Assembly: GCF_000621865.1 (NCBI RefSeq)
Contig: NZ_JHXE01000001.1
Location: forward strand, 124,001 to 188,000
Direction of reading: 5' to 3'
DNA length: 64,000 nt
From: Pseudobutyrivibrio sp. MD2005
GTDB taxonomy: Bacteria; Bacillota; Clostridia; Lachnospirales; Lachnospiraceae
The translations under genes and the position numbers were made by a program. The notes beneath the pieces are model-generated. The model did not search any database. It had not been told where the DNA came from and saw only the letters and a list, made by a program, of their open reading frames with translations. Within the stretch, counting starts at the first letter, position 1. Every line of letters starts with the position of its first letter. Positions 1 to 7,481 of the stretch are shown here, piece after piece.

Positions 1-1
1 A

Positions 2-871
2 GTACTGGGGGCCATCGACACAGAAGTGTTCTCTAGATTGCTTAGACATGTAATCAATGGAGAGATTCCACAGTGCATAGGCATCTTAGAGGAGATTATC
101 ACTCAGGGTAGAGATTTAAATCAATTCATCATAGATTTTACATGGTATCTTAGAAATCTGATGCTTATCAAAAGCTCAGATGATATGGAAGATGCCCTTG
201 AAATGTCATCAGACAATATAGCCCTTCTAAAGGAAGAGGCTACCATGGTAGACACAGAAATCCTTATGCGATATATTCAGGTTTTGTCGGCATTATCCAA
301 CGAAATCAAGTATGCCACAGGCAAGAGAGTTCTTATTGAGATTGCACTGATTAAGCTGTGCAAGCCAGAAATGGAACAGGATATTTCAGCATTAAATAAC
401 AGAATGGCCAACCTTGAGAAAAAGGTGGAAAAGGGTGTGCCAGTAGTTATGCAAGCCCCAGCGGCAGGACAGGCGCCTGCTCCCAGTCAAGCTCCAGTAA
501 AAAAGGAGCCACTTCCAGCAGCTATACCAGAGGAGGTGCAGCAGGTGGTTAGCCAGTGGAGCATGTTGTTAGGCAAGCTTCCTGTCAATGTAAAGACATA
601 TCTAAAGCAGGCCAACACTCGCACGGTCAATGAGCAGGGTGAGCTTGTTATCATTTACGATCAGCCACAAGGCTCAGAGCGTATGGCCGGAGATTTCCTT
701 AACAGGCCAGAGGTCATAGAGGAGATTGAATCAGCCATTGAAGAGATGATTCACAAGACCGTAAAAATAAAAGTAGAGATTAATTCCAGCGGTGTAAGTT
801 CACAGGATACCAAAACAGATATTGTGGACTTTTTCGCAAGTAAAGGAATCGAGATAGAAAGTGAGGAATAA
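2..871 (+). CDS. dnaX: DNA polymerase III subunit gamma/tau, 3' part (partial)
   Basis: This is the C-terminal 289 residues of the clamp-loader ATPase subunit gamma/tau; the start lies left of the window. The frame is open from base 2, and the GTG at 26 is internal, so it is not the start. The first residues (VLGAIDTEVFSRLL) match the region just after the AAA+ ATPase domains, followed by the helical oligomerisation domain to about residue 135. A Pro/Ala/Gln-rich linker follows, then a tau-like C-terminal domain ending in an acidic tail. The ATPase part is not visible. ybaB follows after 3 nt and recR after that, the classic dnaX-ybaB-recR order, which supports the call strongly. Confidence 0.93.
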   Translation, partial: VLGAIDTEVFSRLLRHVINGEIPQCIGILEEIITQGRDLNQFIIDFTWYLRNLMLIKSSDDMEDALEMSSDNIALLKEEATMVDTEILMRYIQVLSALSNEIKYATGKRVLIEIALIKLCKPEMEQDISALNNRMANLEKKVEKGVPVVMQAPAAGQAPAPSQAPVKKEPLPAAIPEEVQQVVSQWSMLLGKLPVNVKTYLKQANTRTVNEQGELVIIYDQPQGSERMAGDFLNRPEVIEEIESAIEEMIHKTVKIKVEINSSGVSSQDTKTDIVDFFASKGIEIESEE

Positions 872-874
872 GAA

Positions 875-1216
875 ATGGGTAAAGGTAGAGGCGGATTTCC
901 AGGTGGAGCAATGGGTGGAGCCAACATGGCCAACCTTATGAAGCAGGCACAGCGTATGCAGCGCCAGATGGAAGAAGCTCAGGCAAAGCTTGAGGAGACA
1001 GAAGTTACAGGTACAGCAGGCGGCGGTGTTGTAGAGGTTACAGTTACAGGTGCCAAAGAAATCACAAAGGTACACATCGACCCAGAAGCAGTTGATCCAG
1101 ATGATGTAGAGATGCTTGAGGACCTTGTAATGGCAGCTACAAATGAAGCACTTCACAAGATTGATGAAATCACTGCTGCATCTATGCCAAAGATGCCAGG
1201 TGGATTAGGATTTTAA
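875..1216 (+). CDS. YbaB/EbfC family nucleoid-associated protein
   Basis: A 113-residue small DNA-binding protein of the YbaB/EbfC family, a dimeric nucleoid-associated protein. A Gly/Met-rich N-terminus precedes a coiled helix (about residues 17-42, rich in Gln/Glu/Met), then a beta sheet containing the family pattern GGGVVEVTVTG and the acidic VDPDDVEMLEDLV segment, and a Gly/Met-rich tail. Length is typical for the family. Its ribosome binding site (GAGGAAT) lies over the end of dnaX and the gene sits 3 nt after the dnaX stop, so it is translated from the dnaX-recR operon. Confidence 0.93.
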   Translation: MGKGRGGFPGGAMGGANMANLMKQAQRMQRQMEEAQAKLEETEVTGTAGGGVVEVTVTGAKEITKVHIDPEAVDPDDVEMLEDLVMAATNEALHKIDEITAASMPKMPGGLGF

Positions 1217-1219
1217 TTA

Positions 1220-1819
1220 ATGGAATACTATAGCAAAGAAATTAGTAACTTAATAGCAGAGCTAAGTGATTTGCCTAGCATTGGAAATAAGTCAGCCCAA
1301 AGGCTGGCTTTCCATATATTAGGAATGGATGAGGAAAAGGTAAACGATTTGGCAAATGCCATCGTGCAAGCCAGAAAGAATGTGAGATATTGCAAGCAGT
1401 GTTTTACTCTCACTGATGATGAGCTTTGTCCTATCTGCTCCAATCCTAAGCGCAATCAGAATATCATTATGGTGGTGGAAGACACTAGAGATCTTGCTGC
1501 CTATGAAAAGACAGGAAAATACAATGGAGTATATCATGTGCTTCACGGTGCAATATCACCGATGGCTGGCATTGGCCCTGGCGATATCAAGCTCAAGGAA
1601 CTTATGGTGCGCTTGCAGCAGGTGGACGCAGAAGAAGTGATTATCGCCACCAACTCATCCCTAGAAGGCGAGACCACTGCAGCCTATATTAGCAAGCTGA
1701 TAAAGCCTACAGGCATCAAAGTCAGCCGAATCGCATCCGGCGTCCCAGTAGGTGGCAACCTTGAGTACATCGATGAAGTCACGCTGCTTAGAGCACTTGA
1801 CGGCAGAACAGAGTTGTAG
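1220..1819 (+). CDS. recR: Recombination mediator protein RecR
   Basis: RecR of 199 residues, normal length, acting with RecF/RecO in loading RecA at gaps. Visible domains in order: an N-terminal helix-hairpin-helix (about 18-34, LPSIGNKSAQRLAFHIL), a four-cysteine zinc finger (C58, C61, C70, C73), and a TOPRIM domain beginning at VVEDTRD (85-91), followed by the conserved HGAISPMAGIGP and SLEGETTA segments. It starts 4 nt after the ybaB stop, as expected for the dnaX operon, and is the last gene before a strong terminator. Confidence 0.96.
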   Translation: MEYYSKEISNLIAELSDLPSIGNKSAQRLAFHILGMDEEKVNDLANAIVQARKNVRYCKQCFTLTDDELCPICSNPKRNQNIIMVVEDTRDLAAYEKTGKYNGVYHVLHGAISPMAGIGPGDIKLKELMVRLQQVDAEEVIIATNSSLEGETTAAYISKLIKPTGIKVSRIASGVPVGGNLEYIDEVTLLRALDGRTEL

Positions 1820-1901
1820 CGGTAAAAAAATGATAGTGTCATGTATGGGTAAAAACAATTAAAATGGCAAATTAATAATTAAATATTTTTATGTATGATA
1901 T

Positions 1902-1941
1902 AAAAAGAGGATTGTGTCATCATGGCACAATCCTCTTTTTC
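1902..1941 (+). terminator. Rho-independent terminator of the dnaX-ybaB-recR operon
   Basis: A 15-bp perfect stem (AAAAAGAGGATTGTG paired with CACAATCCTCTTTTT) around a 9-nt loop, ending in a T run, 82 nt after the recR stop. Symmetric A and T runs mean it could work on both strands. Confidence 0.9.
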
Positions 1942-2001
1942 TTTATAAAAGTAAGGTTGTTATGTAAATCTTAATATGAATTGCTATTCTAATATTTTGG
2001 A

Positions 2002-2252
2002 GTATCACTATCGGCGTTATTTGCAAAGTGATACCGGAATTTCGATGAAATAAGGCAGATTTTGATTTTTCAAGTATCACTATTGAGCATATTTTTAAAG
2101 TGATACGTAATTTAGTGCTATATCCACTGATTTCACCATTTTGAAGTATCACTTTGAGAAATTGCCTCGATAGTGATACTCATTTTTTATCCTTTGCGAA
2201 GAGTTTGGCTGGATATGAGTATCACTTTATAAAAAGGCTTGAAAAGTGATAC
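2002..2252. repeat. Array of eight phased inverted octamers (GTATCACT / AGTGATAC)
   Basis: Four copies of GTATCACT (2002, 2074, 2146, 2219) alternate with four copies of its exact reverse complement AGTGATAC (2027, 2099, 2172, 2245). All eight octamers are perfect. The stretch from GTATCACT to AGTGATAC is 17, 17, 18 and 18 bp; the stretch from AGTGATAC to the next GTATCACT is 39 bp all three times. The period is therefore 72, 72 and 73 bp. The intervening sequences show no visible similarity to each other. It lies in the non-coding region after recR and does not overlap a credible gene. It is not a CRISPR array (repeats too short, inverted, no cas genes). A similar layout with a different half-site occurs at 36386-36756. 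Function unknown. Confidence 0.9.
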
Positions 2253-2421
2253 TTGAAAAATTATTACATAAAACTCTTTAATTAAAATAACATAAATGGT
2301 AAAATTTTAACCATCTGCGCTGTACAGAAATAAGCAAAAAACAAAGGGATAATAACAATTGTTGAGAATACAATAAAAGTTCATAGGAGTGACAATATTC
2401 ATCCATAACTAAACGAGGAAA

Positions 2422-2547
2422 ATGAATGAAAAAATATTAAAGAGAATAATAATTATTGTGTTTGCATTGTTTATGACATTTGAAATAGCGACGAGTTTTG
2501 AATATTGGGTTGGAGACTATAAATGTCACTTTGTAAGACTTAGATAA
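2422..2547 (+). CDS. Putative small membrane peptide (41 aa)
   Basis: A 41-codon ORF beginning MNEKILKR, followed by a hydrophobic segment (about residues 9-20) and a short polar tail ending in HFVRLR. A possible ribosome binding site (ACGAGGA) ends about 4 nt before the ATG. No family is recognised. It stands alone 170 bp downstream of the inverted-octamer array, in AT-rich DNA where the sequence looks decayed, so it may be the surviving start of a larger degraded membrane protein gene rather than a functional peptide gene. Confidence 0.35.
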   Translation: MNEKILKRIIIIVFALFMTFEIATSFEYWVGDYKCHFVRLR

Positions 2548-3009
2548 ATATACAAGAAATGAAATTATAATGGCTGTAAAAGATTATTGTTGATAAGTTG
2601 TTGCAAGTTTATATCAATTTCTACTTCATGTATGTATATCTCAAATTGTCGGAGAAGCATTTTACATGTATGTAAAGAAATATTAGAATGATGCGTGCAA
2701 TATTTAAAATAGTAAAAATAAATTATGCAAGCATAGAGTAGTTTTTTATTAGATACATGCAAAGATGTAACGTATTCTTTCAAAAAATTGCATGCTTTGT
2801 GCTGGATTAACTGTTGTGACTGCAAATATTGAATTCGTTGATTATAGAATTACATGTATGCCAGAAAAAATAAAAGCAAACATGCAACTGTACTTTATAC
2901 AGAAGTAATTATAGGCAGATATGTGGACATAAAAGAGAATCAGAGTACAAACTGCGATAAGTAACACTGGGGAATACAAAAAGCGATAGAGGAGTTATTA
3001 CAGGATTAG
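2548..3009. other. AT-rich gene-free stretch
   Basis: About 460 bp, very AT-rich, with only short ORFs lacking ribosome binding sites and no recognisable RNA gene or terminator. Fragments such as the reading frame near 2856-2910 have codon-like texture but are broken by stops, which would fit a decayed gene. Nothing firm can be called. Confidence 0.4.
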
Positions 3010-3690
3010 ATGAAGAAAATATTAATTATAAGTTGTTGCATTTTGTTACTTGGATGCGGGAGAACACCAGAACTAGTAAAAGAGGAACCTGTTCAGGTAG
3101 AAAAATCTGAAAGAGTTGACGAATGTAAACCCGGTAGAGAAATAGAAAAATTAGAGAATTCCACGGAATCATATACACCAAGGCAAGAACTATATGACAG
3201 CTATCTTAAAGGCGAACTTACTGTAGAACTAGGAGGCGAAAGCATAGATATCAATGCCAAAGGAAATGAAGTTGAATATATAGAAATGGATATCGATGGT
3301 GATGGAGAGGAAGAGCTGTGTGTCAGAGCTTTTCCATCATTCTATATACTCAAAGCGCAAGCCGGGGAGCTTACAGTAATATACTCTGGAGCGACCTATG
3401 ATGAACCTATAAATAATGAAGATATGGTAGGTGTGTATTGGTATAGACCAGGCGCAGCCCCAACTCATGATGATTATAAATTTGTTTCTTTCAAGAATGG
3501 TAGTGTCGATAAGGAAAATTACTATTCTTGGTATGACGAAAATGACAATATGAAAATGGATAAGACAGATAAATATATCGTGATTCGCAATGATGAAAGA
3601 AGCGAAATGGATATGAAAAAATGGCTTAATATGGCGCAAATATATGTAGATAATCAAGACTATCATGCGGACTGGATAGACTTAAAGTAA
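3010..3690 (+). CDS. Putative lipoprotein of unknown function
   Basis: A 226-residue predicted lipoprotein. The N-terminus has a short charged region, a hydrophobic stretch and a lipobox (LLGC) placing the lipidated cysteine at residue 16, so it is expected on the outer face of the membrane. The mature part is acidic; a segment containing DIDGDGEEEL (about residues 96-105) resembles calcium-binding/FG-GAP-like loops seen in secreted proteins, followed by a predicted beta-rich region. No specific family is recognised. It is immediately followed by a large membrane protein gene whose ribosome binding site starts just after this stop codon, so the two are probably co-transcribed. Confidence 0.75.
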   Translation: MKKILIISCCILLLGCGRTPELVKEEPVQVEKSERVDECKPGREIEKLENSTESYTPRQELYDSYLKGELTVELGGESIDINAKGNEVEYIEMDIDGDGEEELCVRAFPSFYILKAQAGELTVIYSGATYDEPINNEDMVGVYWYRPGAAPTHDDYKFVSFKNGSVDKENYYSWYDENDNMKMDKTDKYIVIRNDERSEMDMKKWLNMAQIYVDNQDYHADWIDLK

Positions 3691-3708
3691 TTGTACGGGA
3701 GAATAATA

Positions 3709-6030
3709 TTGAAAAAGATTAAAGAGTATAGAATAGATCTTTATGATGCATATAGATTAGTGATGGGTGTAGTCTACTCCGTAGTTTTTCTACACATAAT
3801 AGATTACTGTCATCACTTTATGTTTGATTGGATGGATTGGATATTATACGTATTTACGATAATAGTATTATCTGTAGTTTCGTTTTGGAAACTGGAGGAT
3901 TACGCTGAAACAGTTGCCAATGCAAAAGTAAGACAGTGTTTCAAGTTTATACTTGCAGCAGAAGCAGTTCTGTTTATTATGGAGTTATTCAGGGATTACA
4001 TAATATTCTTCGAATATATATGGCATATGGCGGAAATAATAAAACTGATTTTTACGTTTACGATTCTACCAGCTCAGATAATTAAGTATGTAAAAGAAGA
4101 TGCTGAGAATAATAGGCATCTCGAAATTGCTTATTCATTTAAAAAGCAGCTAGATTGCAATCGATATTACATAGCGGTGGTTATTATCCTTGCTTTCGTG
4201 CATTTTGTCAAAACAGAAAATGCATTTTTTTCAATGATATTAGCATTTGTTTTTATAGGATGGAGAATAAACATATTAATGTCCATCTGCGATGCAGGAA
4301 ACTACCAAAAGGAATATTCAAAAAGCAACAATACAGAAGATGATGATGAAGCACAAAACAAGAATGAAGAAACAGAATTAGATACACTTTTTAAGGTGAA
4401 ACTAATTGCTAACAAGCTCGTAAAACCACTTGGTATAGCTGCAGTTGTAATAGTTATTATAGCTGGTGTTGCCTCAAATTATTATGTAAAAGACTCTGAA
4501 AAAGAGTATGGATATAATGGCCGTGGTGATTGGAATGAACATAATTCAAAGTCATTTAAAGAAAAATACTTTTTCTACGGATACAAAAATATAATGCCAA
4601 CCTGGACGGGACTTGATAAATCTTATGGTGAAATAGTCGATTCGGACGGAACAGTTAAGGCATCTCATATAAAAATAGACATTGGCGAGGCAGACGATTA
4701 TGGGATTCTACCAGATGGCAAAGGCCATATAATAGATGTAACCGGTGAATATCAGTATGATTTACCATATCTATGTAACGCAAAAATATCTCAGCGAACA
4801 TTAGTGTATCGTTCGTTTTTAAAATATCTAAATAATCTAATATATTTACAATATGGAGAGGAAATAAAATATATAGATTATTACGATCATGTGAAGGCCC
4901 CTTATAATACTGTGGTTGATACAAATGAGGACGGCGCAGTCATATTCTACTCTCATGTCAGGGAAAAAGAGGGAGTGTGTGACAAAGATGGGATTGTGAT
5001 TAAACCAGATTATGATTATATAGAAAACAGATGGCACATCTATAAAATTGATGAACAGTTATATGGTAAAAACGGCAAACCGCTGTTAGCTGATTATGAT
5101 ATAGAGGACGTTCATATAACCGATATTGAGGGGATGGTTATAATAAAATATTACTTGCCAGAAGAGACCGCACATACATACGAGACTAAAAGATACTTAA
5201 TCCTTGACTATGATGGAAATATCCTAGTAGATGACATAGATTCAATCATAAGCAATGATAGGGATGGAATTGAATTTGAAAAAGATGGAATAAATTACTT
5301 TGTCGGGGCTGACCACGTTGTTGTGAATGCAGATAAGTACGGAATAATTAAACACATCAGTCTAAGTGATTTGTATGATTATGAAGATGATGAATCACTA
5401 AAAAACGGCATGTGGGCGAGAGTTGATGATGCAAATGCTGAAAAAGAATTTCTATCATATTTTTTTGATGATGAAGCAGATATGAAAGTAATTGAAACAT
5501 CTACTTCTAAAGTATACCTAGGGCAAGAAGATGGTGAAAACATATTTGTGTTCATCGTGAATGATGAATATGGCAATGATGCTTATGGATTCAGGTATTC
5601 TTTAAATGATGCTGTTATCGAAGGGAAATATGATAAGACAAAAAATGGTGATGAGTTATTTGATTACATGTATTCACTGGATGGGGAAAAGTATTTTTAT
5701 ACAGACGACCTCAAGCCACTATTGGACTATCAAGAAAAAAACTATGTTAAGGATGAGGATGGTTCTATTGTAAAAGTTGAATACGACTCAGATGCCTATG
5801 AGTATGGCACATACAATTCATCCGGAGAGCTGTACTTTGACGATAAGGAAAGACCATTGTATCGTCTCTATTACGTAACAAGCGGAAGTAGATTTTGTTA
5901 CTATCTGTACAACGATAATGATGAACTTGTACAAATATTTGACTTTGGAGGAATGCCATATAAGGGGCTGGAAGAGAATCCTGAAATCGCAATAGGGGTT
6001 GATTTAAGTACTTACATATTTGAGCGATAA
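3709..6030 (+). CDS. Polytopic membrane protein with large repeat-like ectodomain, unknown function
   Basis: About 773 residues. I choose the TTG at 3709, which has a GGGAG ribosome binding site 7 nt upstream, over the in-frame TTG at 3691. The first 190 residues hold about six hydrophobic segments. An acidic cytoplasmic-type linker (SNNTEDDDEAQNKNEE) follows, then a further transmembrane helix (PLGIAAVVIVIIAG, about 240-258) and roughly 510 residues of acidic, Tyr/Asp-rich sequence. Recurrent short patterns in that region (KPDYDYIENRW, KNGKPLLADYD) resemble WG-type beta repeats. I infer an extracytoplasmic sensor or surface domain. It follows the lipoprotein gene by 18 nt. No enzyme motif is visible. 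Confidence 0.7.
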   Translation: MKKIKEYRIDLYDAYRLVMGVVYSVVFLHIIDYCHHFMFDWMDWILYVFTIIVLSVVSFWKLEDYAETVANAKVRQCFKFILAAEAVLFIMELFRDYIIFFEYIWHMAEIIKLIFTFTILPAQIIKYVKEDAENNRHLEIAYSFKKQLDCNRYYIAVVIILAFVHFVKTENAFFSMILAFVFIGWRINILMSICDAGNYQKEYSKSNNTEDDDEAQNKNEETELDTLFKVKLIANKLVKPLGIAAVVIVIIAGVASNYYVKDSEKEYGYNGRGDWNEHNSKSFKEKYFFYGYKNIMPTWTGLDKSYGEIVDSDGTVKASHIKIDIGEADDYGILPDGKGHIIDVTGEYQYDLPYLCNAKISQRTLVYRSFLKYLNNLIYLQYGEEIKYIDYYDHVKAPYNTVVDTNEDGAVIFYSHVREKEGVCDKDGIVIKPDYDYIENRWHIYKIDEQLYGKNGKPLLADYDIEDVHITDIEGMVIIKYYLPEETAHTYETKRYLILDYDGNILVDDIDSIISNDRDGIEFEKDGINYFVGADHVVVNADKYGIIKHISLSDLYDYEDDESLKNGMWARVDDANAEKEFLSYFFDDEADMKVIETSTSKVYLGQEDGENIFVFIVNDEYGNDAYGFRYSLNDAVIEGKYDKTKNGDELFDYMYSLDGEKYFYTDDLKPLLDYQEKNYVKDEDGSIVKVEYDSDAYEYGTYNSSGELYFDDKERPLYRLYYVTSGSRFCYYLYNDNDELVQIFDFGGMPYKGLEENPEIAIGVDLSTYIFER

Positions 6031-6047
6031 AGAGCATTAATATTTAG

Positions 6048-6152
6048 CAAGAAAGCAAGACCATATTGGATCGTGATGAGTTAAAGCCAGAATAAGTAGG
6101 TTTTGATGAGGATGGAAATGAAGTAGATACAATATATGCACCAGGGGGCTGA
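6048..6152 (+). pseudogene. Possible gene remnant
   Basis: In one frame this reads as a protein-like tail, with DRDELKPE, a TAA stop at 6093-6095, then VGFDEDGNEVDTIYAPGG and a TGA at 6150-6152. Upstream the frame is closed by another stop. The Asp/Glu/Gly-rich text resembles the end of the preceding membrane protein, so it may be a duplicated or decayed 3' fragment. Support is only textual. Confidence 0.3.
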
Positions 6153-6185
6153 ATAATATGACAGAAAACAAAATGGAGACTAGTT

Positions 6186-7367
6186 ATGATTGAGTTAAAC
6201 AAAGAAAAAAAGCGAATAAAGAGGCTGGGAGCAGGTAACTTTATACTGGTGTTGTTTTTGATATTATGTGTAGTTTCAATCTACTATGCATATACCAGTT
6301 TGATTGTAAATGATATCAAATGGATGAGTTTCACATTTACAGCCATTGGGATTATACTCAGCCTAGCTGCAGTGTTTTGGATTGGTATATATCTTGTTTA
6401 TCGAAACTCAGTGCAGCTTGGAATTAAATGGAGAGCGATAGGTGCAATCTTTGGTATGATTCCAATTGCTCATTTGATTACTCTAGGCATCATCCTAAAG
6501 ATATGTATTGGAGAATACTATTTTGAAAAGAAAAAAATCAGATTGAATGAGGCCAGACTGGATTCTAAAATCTGCGCAACAAAATATCCAATATTGATGG
6601 TGCATGGAGTGTTCTTTAGGGATTTTCGTTATCTGAATTATTGGGGACGAATTCCAGGGCAGCTGGAGTTAAATGGGGCGAAGATATTCTATGGCAATCA
6701 GCAGTCTGCCGAATCTGTCGAATCTTGTGGCCAAGAATTGGCTGAACGTATAAAGGAAATTTGTGCAAAGACAGGTTGCGATAAGGTCAATATAATAGCC
6801 CACTCCAAAGGCGGATTAGATTCTAGATATGCACTAACAATAGGGAATACAGCTGAGCATGTTGCAAGCTTGACCACAATCAATACGCCTCACAGAGGTT
6901 GTGAGTTTGCCGATTATCTTCTAAGTAAAATCGGCACATCTCAGCAGCAGGCTGTGGCAAAGGGATATAATTCAATCTTGCACAAGTTGGGGGATCATCA
7001 ACCAGATTTTTTGGCGGCTGTTTACGATTTGACTGCCAGTTCATGCGCGGCATTTAATAAAAAATGTAAAAATGTAGAAGGCGTTCTATATCAAAGCTAT
7101 GGTTCAAAGATGAATGTGGCAAGAGGCGGGCGTTTCCCTCTGAATTTCTCTACACATTTGGTGAAATACTTTGATGGCTCTAATGATGGTTTGGTTGGAG
7201 AGAAATCTTTCCCTTGGGGAGAAAATTATAAAATGCTAACTGTAAAAGGCAACAGAGGCATTTCTCATGGAGATATGATTGATTTAAATCGAGAAAATCT
7301 ACCGGAATTTGATGTGCGAGAATTTTACGTACAGCTGGTTGCTGATTTGAAGAATAAAGGGTATTGA
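6186..7367 (+). CDS. Membrane-anchored lipase/esterase-like alpha/beta hydrolase
   Basis: A 393-residue protein with three N-terminal membrane helices (about 19-41, 50-70, 84-106) and an alpha/beta-hydrolase domain from about residue 130. Lipase hallmarks visible: the oxyanion-side strand PILMVHGV (135-142), the nucleophile elbow AHSKG (205-209, Ser207), a candidate catalytic Asp in FDGSNDGLVG and a candidate His in ISHGD near the C-terminus. This matches the triacylglycerol-lipase (class I-like) pattern; substrate unknown. The ATG at 6186 has a GGAG site 8 nt upstream. An 11-codon ORF (6158-6193) overlaps the start and might couple translation. It lies between two surface-protein groups, and I infer action at the membrane. 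Confidence 0.8.
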   Translation: MIELNKEKKRIKRLGAGNFILVLFLILCVVSIYYAYTSLIVNDIKWMSFTFTAIGIILSLAAVFWIGIYLVYRNSVQLGIKWRAIGAIFGMIPIAHLITLGIILKICIGEYYFEKKKIRLNEARLDSKICATKYPILMVHGVFFRDFRYLNYWGRIPGQLELNGAKIFYGNQQSAESVESCGQELAERIKEICAKTGCDKVNIIAHSKGGLDSRYALTIGNTAEHVASLTTINTPHRGCEFADYLLSKIGTSQQQAVAKGYNSILHKLGDHQPDFLAAVYDLTASSCAAFNKKCKNVEGVLYQSYGSKMNVARGGRFPLNFSTHLVKYFDGSNDGLVGEKSFPWGENYKMLTVKGNRGISHGDMIDLNRENLPEFDVREFYVQLVADLKNKGY

Positions 7368-7417
7368 ATATCTATCTGATAAATAGTAATATACTACCAT
7401 GACGCAAAATAAAATTT

Positions 7418-7446
7418 TTGATATATAGCATAAAATTTATTATAAT
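7418..7446 (+). promoter_or_regulatory. Sigma-A-type promoter of the TIR operon
   Basis: TTGATA (7418-7423), a 17-bp spacer and TATAAT (7441-7446), 35 bp before the start codon at 7482. A near-consensus housekeeping promoter for the three genes that follow. Confidence 0.8.
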
Positions 7447-7481
7447 CAGTTAAAACCATAGTATTAATGAGGGTAATGATT

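Noticed and set aside
2002-2252. CRISPR array
   Set aside because: Repeats are only 8 bp and alternate in orientation; spacers come in two length classes and no cas gene is present in the window.
6158-6193. 11-codon ORF overlapping the lipase start
   Set aside because: Too short for a gene call; mentioned only as a possible coupling device.
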